Source: Saururus chinensis
Lineage: Eukaryota; Streptophyta; Magnoliopsida; Piperales; Saururaceae
Direction of reading: 5' to 3'
Assembly: GCA_035235625.1 (NCBI GenBank)
Contig: CP141140.1
Span: forward strand, 23,704,685-23,768,684
Length of the DNA: 64,000 bases
Shown here: one piece after another, positions 21,161 to 32,796 of the stretch
Layout: each line of letters begins with the position of its first letter
Numbering within the stretch: the first letter of the stretch is position 1
Notes under the pieces: generated by a model
Told to the model about the DNA's origin: nothing
What the model saw: the letters and a program-made list of their open reading frames with translations, nothing else
Database searches by the model: none
Made by a program: the position numbers and the translations under genes

Positions 21161-24069
21161 AATTTAATGAAAAAAAGAGAGGGGGAGGGAGGGGAGAGAG
21201 AGGAGGGAGAGGGAGGAGAGAGAGGGGAGGAGGGAGAGAGAAAAATTATAAAAATTTAAAAAAAATAAGAGGAGAGAGGAGAGAGGGGAGGAGAGAGAGT
21301 TAGGAGAGAGAGAGGGGAAGGACAACTGGACAAGGGAGAGGGAGGGGAGAGAGAGGAGGGACAACTGGACAAGGGAGAGGGAGGAGAGAGAGAAGGGAGA
21401 GAGAGGGAGAGGGTTGAGAGAGAGAAGGAGGTGAGAGGGAGGAGGGGAGAGAGTGAGAGAGAGAGAGGGGAGGGAGGAGAGAGAGAGAGGAGTGGAGAGA
21501 GAGAGGGATCGAGGAGAGAGAGAGGAGTGGAGAGAGAGGGATCGAGGAGAGAGAGGAGTGGAAAGAGAGAGGGATCGAGGAGAGAGAGAGGAGTGGAGAG
21601 AGAGAAGGATCGAAGAGAGAGGAAGGGAGGGAAGGGAGAGAGAGAATTTATTTTAAAAAATAAAAAAAAATTAAAAAAATAAGTAGTAGCGACGCTTGTC
21701 TCTAAGTGTCACTAGTAACCTTTCTAGTAGCGACGCATATTAATGCGTCGCTACTACCTATGGTTTAAATAAAAAATTAAATGAAAAAGAGAGGGGGGAG
21801 GGGAAGGAGAGAGAGAGAGGGGGAGGGGAAGGAGAGAGAGAGAGAGGAGGGAGGAGGGGAAAGAGAGTGAAAGAGAGAGAGGATAGAGAGAGAGAGGTGA
21901 GGAAGGAGAGAGAGAGGGGAGGGGAGAGAGAGGGGAGGGGAGAGAGAGGGGAGGGAGGAGAGAGAGAAGGGAGAGAGAAGGGGAGGGAAGAGAGAGGGAT
22001 TTTATTTTGATGTTTTTTAAAAAAAATTATGAATTTTTTTATTTAAAAAATAAAAAAAATTAATTTAAAATAAAATACTAATAGCGACGTATAGATTTAT
22101 ACGTCGCTATTAGTACACATATTTTTATAATTAATTTTAAAAAATAAAAAATCTTAAAATTTTTGAAATTAGAGGAGAGAGACGGGGGAGGGAAGAGAGA
22201 GATAGGAGAGAAAGGGTGGAGAGAGAGAGAGGGGGAGAGAGAGGGAGGAGGGAGAGAGAGGAGAGAGAGAAAGAGGAAAGAGGAGAGAGAGAGGGAGGAA
22301 GGAGAGAGAGAGGGAGGAAGGAGAGAGAGAGGGAGGAGGGAGAGAGAGAGAGAGGGGAGGAGAGAGAGGGGAGAGAGGGAGGAGAGAGAGAGGAGAGAGG
22401 GACGATAGAGAGAGAGAGAGAGGAGAGAGGGAGGGGAGAGAGTGAGGAGAGAGAAAGAGGAGAGAGAGGGAGAGAGAGAAACAGGAAAGACGAGAGAGAG
22501 AGGGAGGAAGGAGAGAGAGGGAGGAGGGGAGAGAGAGGGAGGAAGGGAGAGAGAGGGAGGAGAGAGAGGGGGAGGAGACAGAGTGGATAGAGAGAGAGGG
22601 AGGAGAGAGTGAGTGAGAAAAAATTATTTTAAAAAATTTTAAAAATTAAAAAAATTAAGTAGTAGCGACGCATAGCTACATGCGTCGCTACTACCTGATA
22701 GTAGTAGCGACGCATAGATGTAACTGTACATCACTATTATCCTTTGTAGCAGCGACGCATAGTTACATGCGTCGCTAATACCTATTTTTAAAATAAAAAA
22801 GTTAATGACAAAGAGAGAGGGGGAGGGAGGGAGAGAGAGAGAGGGGGGAGAGGGAGGAGAGAGAGGGGGAAGGAGAGAGAGGGAGGAGAGAGAGGATGAG
22901 AGAGAGAGGAGAGAGAAAGAGAGGGAGAGAGAAAGAGAGGGAGAGAGAGAGAGGAGAGAGGGAGGATAGAGAGAGAGAGGAGAGAGAGGGAGGAGAGAGA
23001 GAAGAAAGAGAATGAGGAGAGAGAGAGAGTGAGAAAAAATTATTTTAAAAAAAATTTTAAATTAAAAAAATTAAGTATTAGCGACGCATAGCTACATGCG
23101 TCGCTACTACCTAATAGTAGTAGCGAGGCATAGATGTATGCGTTGCTACTACCGGATAGTAGTAGCGACGTATGTAACTATACGTCGCTATTAGCCTTTG
23201 TAGTAGCGACACATAGTTACATGTGTCACTAATACCTATTTTTTAAATAAAAAAGTTAATGAGAAAGAGAGAGGGGGAGGGAGGGGAGAGAGAGAGATAG
23301 GGGGAGAGAGAAAGAGAGGGAGAGAGATGGAGGAGAGAGGATAGAGAGAGGGAGGATAGAGAGAGAGTAGAGAGGGAGGAGAGAGAGGGAGAAAAAATTA
23401 TTTTAAAAAATTTTAAAAATTAAAAAATTTAAGTAGTAGCGATGCATAGCTACATGTGTCGCTACTACCTAATAGTAGTAGCGATGTATGTAACTATACG
23501 TCGCTATTAGCCTTTGTAGTAGCGACGCATAGTTACATGCGTCGCTAATACCTATTTTTTAAATAAAAAAGTTAATGACAAAAAGAGAGGTGGAGGGAGG
23601 GGAGAGAGAGAGATGGGGGGAGAGAGGGAGGAGAGAGGGGAGGAAGGAGAGAGAGGGGGGGGAGGGGAGGGAGGAGAGAGGGATGAGAGATAAAAAGAGG
23701 GAGAGAGAGATGGAGGAGAGAGAGGAGAGAAAAAGAGAGGGAGAGAGAGATGGAGAGAGAGGGAGGATAGAGAGATAGGAGAGGGAGAGGGAGGAGAGAG
23801 AGGAGAGAGAGGGAGGAGAGAGAGGAGAGAGAGGGAAGGGAGAGGGTGAGAGGGGGGAGGGAGGAGAGAGAGAGAAGAGTGGAGAGAGAGAGGGAGGATA
23901 CAGGGAGAGGGAGGAGAGAGAGAGGAGAGAGAAAGAGAGGGAGAGAGAGAAGGAGGAGAGAGGGAGGATAGAGAGGGAGGAGAGAGAGAGAGGAGAGAGG
24001 GAGGAGAGAGAGGAGAGGGGAGAGAGTGAGAGGGGGGAGGGAGGAGAGAGAGAGAGAGGAGAGAGAAAG
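21160..24069 (+). repeat. Composite array: hairpin block plus purine tract, about five units
   Basis: Each unit has a TAGTAGCGACGCAT...GCGTCGCTACTACC hairpin block, an AT-rich run, then a long GA/GGA-only tract and another AT-rich run. Unit starts lie near 21140, 21720, 22670, 23075 and 23440. Purine tracts fill about 21175-21640, 21785-22000, 22170-22615, 22815-23030, 23265-23390 and 23580-24069. Long open stretches here encode only Arg/Glu/Gly and are not genes. Confidence 0.85.
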
Positions 24070-24889
24070 TGTAACGACCCGACCCGAGCCAGGTCTACAA
24101 AATCACTAATATAAAAATTTTCTTTTCTTTGAGCCAGGAATCAACATCTGTGTGCGAGAGGTACAACGTTTGTCTACGTACTATGAAGCTTCAAGGCTTC
24201 CTCGTACGTAGACTTAGGTTGTGACGAACGCATACACACAATGAAGCTTCATAGTTCATCGTGTGTAAAACAGAATTAAAACATATATTAATAATTAATC
24301 TGGATCGGGCCAACGTTGCCTTGCCGTTGGTTGCCTATGTACATATTGGATATTATTCCAATACGATCGGATCCGAACGTAGTTCTGCCTACTAGCTACT
24401 ACATACAACAGACATCACAAAATCATATACTTATAACATACGTTTCTCCAAATAATTAATCGGAGTATACAAAAACTCGTCATATATCAGAGTCAAGCGG
24501 AATTTAATAAATTAACAAAATCGTACATCTCGCTCCACCACAGAGCGGGATCGAAATCACATACACTTGTCTCGCCCCTATTACTGAGTCTAGACTGAGC
24601 ACATCACCCGGCTCGCTCTATCACTGAGCCGAGACAGGACACACACATCACACGTCTCGTTCTACCCTAGAGCGAGACAACACACATCATGGCATATAAG
24701 TACACATCATGGCATATAAGCACATAGCACAGCAACACATATAAATCGTAGCATAACATACATCATAACCGGCACATGACGTTCTATAATTAAAACGGGA
24801 GATCAGCAATACTTACTTCCATCATAACTCGTATAGTATCGGTATCTATGGACAGAACCCCGTCTTGCTCCGGGTCTCTTTTTCTCGTT

Positions 24890-25420
24890 GCGGTGTTTGA
24901 GAATAACGGGCAGGGCCTTTCCTTGTCTCAGAGTATTTTCTCTTGATACGGTTGCCAACTCAGAAAATGGAGCCCTCCATCGCATAGAACCTACTCGATT
25001 TAGTCAAGAACGCCTCTTGAGTTGACTAAATTGGAGCTAGGATGGCCAGAAACAGAGAAAATGAAGTTGGTCAGTACGGGTAGAACCTTTCCTTGTCTTG
25101 GGGTGTTTCCTCTTCATACGATCGCCAACTCAGAAAACGGAACCCTCCATCGCGTAGAGCATACTCGATTTAGTCAAGAACGCCTCTTGAATTGAATAAA
25201 TCGGAGTTAGAATGGCCAGAAACAGAGAAAAAGAAGTTGGTCGATGTTTGAAGGTAACAGGCATAACCTCTCTTTGTCATGGGGCGTTTCCTCATCATAC
25301 GGTCTCCAACTCGAAGAATGGACCACTCCATTGTGTAGAGCATACTCGATTTAGTAGGAAATGGGTCTTGAACGGCCTTAATCGGCCTCAGAACGGTCAG
25401 AAACGGGGGTAGAGAAGTTC
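24890..25420. repeat. Tandem repeat of about 170-185 bp, 3 copies, inside the solo LTR
   Basis: Each unit contains CCTTTCCTTGTCT or similar, a CCAACTCAGAAAA block, CTCCATCGC and ACTCGATTTAGTCAAGAACG, then GGCCAGAAACAGAGAAAA. Copies start near 24905, 25075 and 25260; the third is the most diverged. Confidence 0.75.
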
Positions 25421-25605
25421 TGGATGAAAAATGGAGCGAAATGGGGGTATAAATAGCCCCCGAGCTGCCGAAACCGCGGCGCCGCGCCGCCAGAAATGGC
25501 GGAACCACGGTAACGCGTGGCTCACACCCACGCGCATCGCGCTGGCCTGTGCGCCGACCTGCACGCTGCGGCGCGCGCCAGTCGCGCTCCGTGAGCCGGT
25601 TTAAA

Positions 25606-25609
<4 letters not shown>

Positions 25610-25685
<76 letters not shown>
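25610..25685. repeat. (AT)n microsatellite
   Basis: About 38 uninterrupted AT units inside the solo LTR. Confidence 0.95.
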
Positions 25686-25687
<2 letters not shown>

Positions 25688-25997
25688 CCGGATTCGGATT
25701 CGCGCGTTCTTGGTACCGTTGGACTCGTATTGACGAGCCCTTTGATACAAACCTACTTAAACCAATAAATCATGCTCTTTCTAAGTGGATCCCACCTATA
25801 TTGCACGTTTCTTGAAAGTCATAACTTCTGGTCCCGACCTCCGTTTCGCCCGTTCTTTAAATCGTTATGCTCGTTTCTTTGAGCTCTTCTCAAATACGAA
25901 GGTTTCAACGGTTAAAACCATATATAATTTATTACAAAAATTACTAATTACCTCTAACCCCCTTGGTTAGACGTAATTGAAAAGCGAGGTGTTACAG

Positions 25998-26400
25998 AAA
26001 GAGAGAGATGGAGGAGAGAGAGAGGGAGGATAGAGAGAGAGTGGAGAGAGAGAGAGAGGAGAAATACTTGTTTTTAAAATTAAACTATTTAGCGACGCTC
26101 TCGATGAGCGTCGCTAATTGAACCACAATAGCGATGTATCCCGAAATATGTCTCTACTGTGTTTCTATTAGCGATGCTCGTAGGGAGCGTCGCTAAATAG
26201 TTGAATTTTATAAAAAAAATTAACCGCGGGTGAAACTCCGCCCACGGGTCATATTTGTAATTATTAGCGATGCTCTGCAAGAGCGTCGCTAATAAATTCA
26301 CAGTAGCGACATATTTAGCGATACGTCGCTATTGTGGTTCAATTAGCGACGTTCGTGGAGAGCGTCGCTAAATAGTTTAATTTTTTTAAAAAATATTTCT
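25998..26400. repeat. CACTA hairpin repeats after the nested LTR
   Basis: The GA tract resumes to about 26062. Then strong TAGCGACGCTC...GAGCGTCGCTA pairs occur at about 26090, 26165, 26265 and 26345. The stretch 26085-26136 is itself inverted at 26334-26380 (AAACTATTTAGCGACG and its complement), making a larger foldback of about 300 bp. Confidence 0.75.
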
Positions 26401-26454
26401 GCGGGCGAAACTCTGCCCACGCTCGTGTGGGCGAAATTCCCCCACGCAGGCGAC

Positions 26455-27050
26455 ATTTTGCCCGCCCCTTATATTTACCCACCCTCCCCCTCCACTGTGT
26501 ATCCCCTTGCCGCCTCACCGCTCGACACCATTCCTCACCGCACCCAGCTTCCGTTCGCCTCGTCGCCCAGCTTCCGACAGCCCTGCCACCCCTCCCTCCC
26601 GCACCCCCCAACTCCCCCTCCCTCCCGGTCCCCCCTCCGGCTCCCTTCTCTCTCCCCGGCTCCCCCTCCCTCTCCCCAGCTCCCGGCTCCCCCTCCCTCC
26701 CTTCTCTCTCCCGGGCTCATCCCTCCCTCCTAGTCCCCCCCTCTCCCCGGCTCCCCCTCCCTCCCGCTCCCTCCCGACTCCACCTCCCTCTCCCCCAACT
26801 CCCCTCCCTCTCCCGAGTTGGCCCCCTCTCCCCTAGCATCCCCCCTCTTCCCGGTCGCCCCTCTCTGCAGTCGCCTCCCCCTCCCCCAGCCAGCCCTCCC
26901 TCTCCCCCGCCGCCCCTCTCCCCCAAGAAGACACCCCCTCCCCCCGTCTCCGTAGCCAGCCCTCCTCTCCACAACCGCCTCGCCATCCCACAGCCAGTCC
27001 CCCTCTCCCCCAGTTCCCCTCTCCCCTAGCCGCACCCCTCCCTCCCCCGG
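26455..27050 (+). repeat. Pyrimidine-rich tract (CCCTCC/CTCTCCC)
   Basis: A 600-bp stretch almost free of A and poor in G on this strand. It is the opposite strand bias to the GA tracts left of the nested LTR. The 200-codon Pro/Ser open stretch here is a composition effect. Confidence 0.85.
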
Positions 27051-30000
27051 TGTAATATCCCTAATTTTCCCGAGTTCACAATTTAAATACGTGGAAAATA
27101 GGGTGTTTGACCTATTGACATTCTTAGTAAATAACTTTATCCTTAGATAGAATTTATGGTCGAAACTAATTCTATTAGAAAGTAGACAGATAGATCTTCA
27201 AAACGCCACCAAGAATGCGCGAATCGGAGTTCGGATGAGGGAGATACGACCGTTTGAAGTTGAACATTGTGCAGGACCCGTTTACCCGATTTAGATTATA
27301 TTTGGCCCGTTTAAGTCATTTTGCGGGCCCGGTTGGTTATAATTCCGAAATTAATTTTTTAGGGTCCCAAGTGGCCTAATTGGGGAGGATTACCCAAATT
27401 CTAGAGGGGTTAGGAATCCTAATCATTATGATTATAAAAGGCCTTCTTAGGGCACAATTTGGGGGTCTTTGCCCGATCGGAGGAGAGAATGGGGTAAACG
27501 GCGAAGCTCCGGCAAGGTTCCGTTAGTGGTGAATTGACAACAAATCAACAATTAAGGTAGGATCATTGCCTTGTCTTCGCTTGAAGATTAATAAAAATTT
27601 GATTAATTAGATTTGAACGAAAATTAGATGTGTATAGTGTATTTTACATAAACAGTAATCGGTGTACTGTAATCCCGTTCAAATAGTAGATTTTATTGGC
27701 CGGCTGCCGATCGGTTAGTGTCGTCCGGCCAATGACCGGCCAGCCGTCATCTAGCGTGGCTTCATGCGGGCCGGGCTCCGACACGCAACCGCTGCCGGAC
27801 AGACCGTCGGTCAGTGTGTAGAGAAAAAAATATATAGCGAGACACTGCCGCTGGCCGCACTAGCTGAGGCCGTGGCCGCGCCAGTCCTGGCCATGCCGGC
27901 CCAGGCCATGACGACCCCAAATGCACTGGCCTGGGCCGCGCTGGCCCGGCTGCGGCGGCATCGCTGGCTATTAAAAAAAAGAGAAAAAAAAAGGGGCCAG
28001 CTTTTTGGCCGCCGGATGGCAGCGGGACCGACCTTGTCGGTTCCGCCATGCTTTGGCGGTCCGGGGCCTGTGTGCTGCCCAGGCCTCCGCCGCGGGGGTG
28101 GCGTTGCGGGTCGTCGACCCAAACCAAACCGATTCGGTTTGGAGAAAAAAAAAGAAGGAATGGAGTGAACCGGGTCCGGTTCATGGGGCTAAAAGTGTCA
28201 AAAAAAATTCTAGAAAAATACTCATGTACCTGGAGAGGTTTGGGATTATTCTGACTGAGTTTCAGGCCCGGGAAAAGTCATCGTCTGAGAACCATTTGTC
28301 CAACTTCGGGGCCCTGGTTTAGGGGCCTAGGAGTTGATTTAAAAATCAGGAAAATTCTCAGTGAGAGTCAAATTAGTTACCAAATTTTATGCCAAATCTC
28401 TTAGTGAATAAAAATCCCAGCGAATGGCTACTTGATCTTTTTGCCCTTAGGGTCTATAGTAAACCGTTAAGTCAACCTGGGTCGGTTCAAGGGGTTTACG
28501 ACCCCGTCACATGCCAAGAAAATTGCAAAGGGTCCATGAAGTCAAGTAGTACCCTTGAGTTTAATTTTGGACCCATTGGATGCCCTTAAGGCTTTAAACC
28601 AAATGACAAAAATACCCCTTTGAGTGGATCCGCCCACATTCGTGTGAATGGAAGCGCGGGTCAGTTTGAGAGTGGAGCCTCCTGAGAAGATTATGACTTA
28701 AAATAATTAAAAGGGTAGTGATATGACCAAATGACCCAAGGGAGGGTAGCATACCCCAAGTGGTAGAATTACTCTAATGCCCTTAGGAGGTAGTATGTTC
28801 TATTTTTGCTAAAACGGATAACCTAGCAACTAAGCGTTAGGGTGCCTTAGAATGACATTAAATTGCTTCAAAAGGATGGGGTGTGACCAGTAAAAGACAT
28901 GAAGACCTTGACAGGTCACAGTGTCTTGGGAAACAAGGAGAAGAACCATAATTCTCAAGGTTTAATGCAATTTGTTACCCGTGTCTACAATCGAGTACAT
29001 CGATCGACTAGAGTGTTATATATGTAACTCGCGGGAAGCATTAGAGTCATCTACACTTTCGGGCTTGAATTTGCTAAGCCCTAGCCCTGCAAATGAGTGC
29101 AATGGGCCTTCGTTATTATTTATGCACTTGTATGTTTGCATGTTATTTGTGTTGTTTAATCTACTGCATGTTTTTGTTATTGATGCGTTAAGTTGTATCA
29201 GTACCGTAAGGTTAATAAAGACTAATCAAGAGATATTGGTTATTAGTTTGTGGGGAGAACACCTAATCAAGGTAAAGACTAAAATACCTCAGAGGGGTCT
29301 GGGACTAGTTCATACAGTGAACAAAGCCTTTGACCTGACGATTTGCTTTAGTTGATGAACCGATGGCATGTTTCGAGTTATAAACCTTAGTCTAGAAGGG
29401 ACTAATAGGGTTTGGGATAGTCATTCGGAATCCTGGCTTATAGATGAGCAAAATAGGGTTTAGAATGGTTTCCTGAGTTTTAGCTCTATTGAGGAGCCAC
29501 TGATTTGACCGTGTAGTTGCATATCCCTATTAGAGGGAGTTCCTTGTGAGCCGGGCTCACCACAGATCTATTGAGGATCTTTTAGTGTACACGCAATTAG
29601 GGTTGCTGACATCCTGCTTGGTTGGCGTCTCTGACCACTTCTGTTCAGGTGCAGTTGTGGGCCATGCCCTTCCACTCCAGTCAGGTCCTTATGGGCTAGG
29701 TTGGGAGATGGCACTTCCTGGTGGATTCCAGGGGCCTGGTGGATTCTAGGGTTTTTCGTTGTCATTTGTCACTTAGGTTGACATCTGATGAGTCTGTCTG
29801 TCATTGGGATTAGACAGGGATATTAATTATCGAACAATGGTTTAAGAGGTAATTAATAACATTGATTGATATTGTTTGTTTAATTAGAATAAGTGGAACG
29901 ATAAAATGTAGGTTGCTTGAAAATACTTAAGCATTGCATGTGTGATACTATGTTTTATAGTATAGTGTAGTATTAGGCAGAACTACGTCTAGATCCGATC

Positions 30001-30506
30001 TTGTTGGAAACATTAAAGATGTTGTTTGATGAGTACGTAGGCAACTAACATTGGGTGATGTTGGCCCAATCCGAAAAATATTAATAAAACTTTTGTCTTT
30101 TGGAAGCTCTTCTCCTGAAGGCGGAGAGATTACATTGTTGTTCTTGTGGTTGTTTTGTTTGCTTTGTTGCAGATTCTTCAGGCGACGACAAGTGAGACCA
30201 AGGCAGGTGAGCACAAGAGGTTTTTGCATTTCTACAACTCCAGTACGTAAGTGTACCTTAAGCGTGAGAGTCAACTTGTTATTTATCTTCAGATGGGTGA
30301 CAGACTTGTACTTAGATGGATGAGCTGTTGTTGAAAATTTTGAGACTTGTAAACATCATATGATTTGATATTCATATTTGTGAACCCCAATTATCATGAC
30401 CTGGATATTTAATCGAAAGGTTTGTTTTGTATATAAAGAAAAAAAAAATTTTGCTACTTATCGTTCGTGCTATTTAAAAATACTTTTAAAAATCCGGGTC
30501 ATGACA
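27051..30506 (+). mobile_element. Second solo LTR of the 3.3-kb family, nested in the CACTA element
   Basis: It runs from TGTAATATCCC to GGGTCATGACA (3456 bp) and aligns from end to end with 5233-8551, including the TATAAAAGGCCTTCTTA promoter block and the CCGGCC-rich part. The 5-bp flanks are CCCGG and CTCGG, a near-match. No internal region or second LTR exists. It is a fossil without coding content. Confidence 0.85.
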
Positions 30507-30529
30507 CTCGGTGGGCCACTAGGCCCCCA

Positions 30530-31112
30530 GGGTTTTTTTTTAAATCAATTAAAGTATTAGCGATGCTTACAAAGCGTCGCTACTAATAAATAGAGACGGT
30601 TGTCGTTAATAATAAATATTATAAATTTAATTTAATTTTTTTTAATTTTATTAGCGACGTATAGAGAGCGTCGCTAATAAGTAATTATTAGCGACACTTT
30701 CTTTATACGTCGCTAATAAATTTATTTTTAATTTTTTTATATTAGTGACGTATACATAAATGTTACTTATTAGTGACGCTTATGTATATACGTCATTAAT
30801 AACTTATTTTTTTAATTTTTTAAAAATTAATTTTCTTTTAGCGACGTAAGGAAAATGTCGTTAATAGATTATTATTAGCGACGCTAGACAATATACGTCG
30901 CTAATAAGTTATTATTAGTGACGTATAATAAATGTCGCTAATACTGTTATTAGAGACGTTTTTTAATATACGTCGCTAATAGGTAATAGCGACAACACTT
31001 TTTTCGACGTTTTTAGCGACGTTTATTATACATCGCTAATAGTCAGTAGCAACGCTTAGGAGACTATTAGCAACGCATAATTGCGTCGCTAATAGTCCTT
31101 TTTATTATAGTG
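30530..31112. repeat. Right subterminal repeats of the CACTA element
   Basis: Dense TAGCGACGTATA...TACGTCGCTAATA pairs, ending in the terminal TTTTTATTATAGTG. Confidence 0.8.
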
Positions 31113-31400
31113 TTAGCATTGAATGGTCATTGAACATGAACATGTAGGCACAATTAGAAGATTTCATACTCATGAGTTACAAGATGCTTTCTTAAGTACC
31201 CACCCACTTAAATTGATCCACATGGAGTTTTTAATATAGGATAATTTTATTTTTCAAATGGAGCTATTAATATGGGATGGAGGGAGTACACTTCAAGAAA
31301 AGTACATGTAAGGATTGTACAAGCAAAGAACTAGATAACACCATCATTGATAAGGCTACATTAGATTACCAAGCATTCATCACGATCAATTGACACATTT
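31113..31400 (-). repeat. LOR downstream-flank relics R1 (right part) and R2
   Basis: 31113-31200 (GCATTGAATGGTCATTGAAC, AACATGTAGGCAC, ACTCATGAGTTACAAGATG) completes the R1 unit begun at 20395. 31200-31400 is another copy (R2) with CATCATTGATAAGGCTACAT and a Stowaway-like piece at 31216-31291. Both correspond to DNA just beyond the LOR-2 stop codon. Confidence 0.65.
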
Positions 31401-31564
31401 TTGCGCCTCCTGAAAGATATCTGCCCGAATAGCCTCTATGAAGGGGAGTTGTCGATCTTCATGATCAAAGGTACACAAGCTAACACACATACACAAGCAC
31501 ATCATACATGCTACTATGTGCTAGCGTGTGTGCTATTAATTTTCATAATTGAACTAGCAGTTAT

Positions 31565-31590
31565 CCTCGGGGGGGAAGGGGGGGGGGGGT
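31565..31590 (+). repeat. Poly-G tract
   Basis: GGGGGGGAAGGGGGGGGGGGG run between LOR-flank relics R2 and R3; simple sequence. Confidence 0.9.
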
Positions 31591-31599
31591 CAGAACTAC

Positions 31600-31786
31600 A
31601 ATTGTTTGCCACTAAACACAAACATGTAGGCAGAACTAGAATATCTCATACTCATGTATAACAAGATGATTTTTTAAGTACTCACCCATTTAAATTTAGT
31701 CAAATGAAGCTATTAATGTGGGACAATTTTTTTTCCAAATAAAGCCCCTATGAATATATTCATAAGACAAAGGGGTTATGAAAAAC
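31600..31786 (-). repeat. LOR downstream-flank relic R3, left part
   Basis: ACATGTAGGCAGAACTAGAA, CATACTCATGTATAACAAGA and TTTAAGTACTCACCCATTTA match R1/R2. The unit continues at 32797 after the Pack-MULE insertion. Confidence 0.6.
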
Positions 31787-32796
31787 GAGTTCTTATCACT
31801 TATCCCCCGGTGGTGAAGCTTCACCAACCAATCACGTAGAAGTTTATCATGTGAGACCACGTGATATAAATGGCGTTTGAGAAAACACCTTTTGCAAACC
31901 GGCCCAGCCCAATAGCCATTCCCTGCGACGAGTCTGTCTTAGAAGAAATTCTGCTATTCATCTCCCGCACAGACCCCGGCTCAGGCCGGTTCACTACCGT
32001 CAACGACTTCAAGAGCTGTGCCGCCGACCGTCTACCCGAGTCCCACCCGCTTCTCCATAGGTTCGCTGAGAAATCTGTCTGGTAAGCGCCGGTTCGAGCC
32101 ATATGGGACACAGCGTCAAGACTGGCCGAATTAACCAAGTCACGGCACGGGAGAGCTTGTGACCATCTAAGTGCCGTTAATGGCCGTAATGGAGAAATGG
32201 ACACCGGTATTCCGAATCCTTCTTCCACATTTCGCCTAAAATTTTTTTGTGGGTTTTGTGCTCTAAGGTGGTCGAGCCCTGTTTTTACTCCGGTGGATCT
32301 ACGGAGATGGCAGATAGGATGTATGGCCGAGTCGTCCCGAGTTCATATCAGAGTAATAAAGAATCACAGTACAGAAAAAGACTGATCGGAAAAGTCAGTG
32401 GAAAAGAATTAGTTACTGATCATCTGGATTGCTTTCAATCATATTTGCAGTTTTAAATATGTAAACGTTGCAACATTATTTATCACCAATCTATCGAAAA
32501 ATATAGTACGTTGGTCATTTTGTCCATCTTCAACCTGTGAAACCAATATTGGTCATTCGTTTTCGCCAGCGCTATTGACCTCGCCGGACCTACTTGCATG
32601 ATTGATCATGTGAACACACCATGTTAAAGAGTTCTAATCCCCTGGTGAAGAAAACCATTTTTTTTTTTATTCGGGCTCCAAAGAAGAAGTTACACAAACG
32701 GCGTTTTCTCAAACGCCATTTATATCACGTGGTCTCATCTCATGTGACAAACTTCTTCACCAGAGGCGTCGCTGGTGAAGCTTCACCTTAGAACTC
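31787..32796. mobile_element. Pack-MULE-like element (1.0 kb) carrying foreign GC-rich DNA
   Basis: Inverted ends of about 95-100 bp (31787-31885 and 32699-32796) share GAGTTCT, GGTGAAGCTTCACC and CCACGTGATATAAATGGCG. The 9-bp flanks ATGAAAAAC and ATAAAAAAC (31778-31786 and 32797-32805) differ at one base, as for Mutator target duplications. The inside, 31886-32690, is GC-rich at first and unlike the surroundings, which suggests a captured host fragment. It lies in the R3 relic, 190 bp downstream of LOR-2. No transposase is encoded. Confidence 0.8.
31870..32385 (+). pseudogene. Captured gene fragment in the Pack-MULE, possibly spliced
   Basis: An ATG inside the left inverted end opens a frame into the captured DNA (MAFEKTPFANRPSPIAIPCD, then SVLEEILLFISR, then FAEKSVW). 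At 32082 the sequence reads CTG|GTAAGC, a good donor, and CTCTAAG|GTGG at 32267 is a possible acceptor. If used, the frame stays open for about 109 residues to 32385. A 135-codon open stretch also exists on minus (31821-32228). I do not recognise the parent gene. Whether it is transcribed is unknown; the TIR holds a CACGTG box and a TATAAA next to the ATG. Confidence 0.4.

Larger units (their letters stand above)
24070..25997 (-). mobile_element. Solo LTR nested in the CACTA element (about 1.9 kb)
   Basis: Ends TGTAACGACCC and GGTGTTACA on plus, with a perfect 5-bp duplication GAAAG (24065-24069 and 25998-26002). Read on minus it is related to 58551-60774 and 4402-5232: AGCTC...AACGAGC, AGAACG...GGAGGTCGGGA, GGGCTCGTCAATACGAGTCC and GGCAGAACTACGTTCGGATC. 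There is no internal region or second LTR. It is younger than the CACTA element that hosts it. Confidence 0.85.
20645..31112. mobile_element. Non-autonomous CACTA (En/Spm) transposon with nested solo LTRs
   Basis: The element starts CACTACAACAAAATTAGG and ends TTTTTATTATAGTG, whose complement is CACTATAATAAAAA. The 3-bp target duplication is TTA on both sides (20642-20644 and 31113-31115). Both ends carry subterminal TAGCGACGC...GCGTCGCTA hairpin repeats, a CACTA hallmark. Two solo LTRs (24070-25997 and 27051-30506) lie inside; without them and their duplications the element is about 5.1 kb. No transposase domain was found, so it must depend on an autonomous partner. The flanks rejoin into a LOR-flank repeat whose intact paralogue is at about 32940. 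Confidence 0.93.

Noticed and set aside
21431-23778. Long Arg/Glu/Gly open stretches at 21431-21682, 22163-22590 and 23575-23778
   Set aside because: They are translations of GA-only tracts and have no codon variety.
26427-27035. 200-codon Pro/Ser open stretch and Gly/Arg complements
   Set aside because: They come from the CT-rich tract in the CACTA element.
31821-32228. 135-codon minus open stretch as a host gene
   Set aside because: It runs through the TIR of the Pack-MULE-like element and shows no domain; it may be chance in GC-rich captured DNA.
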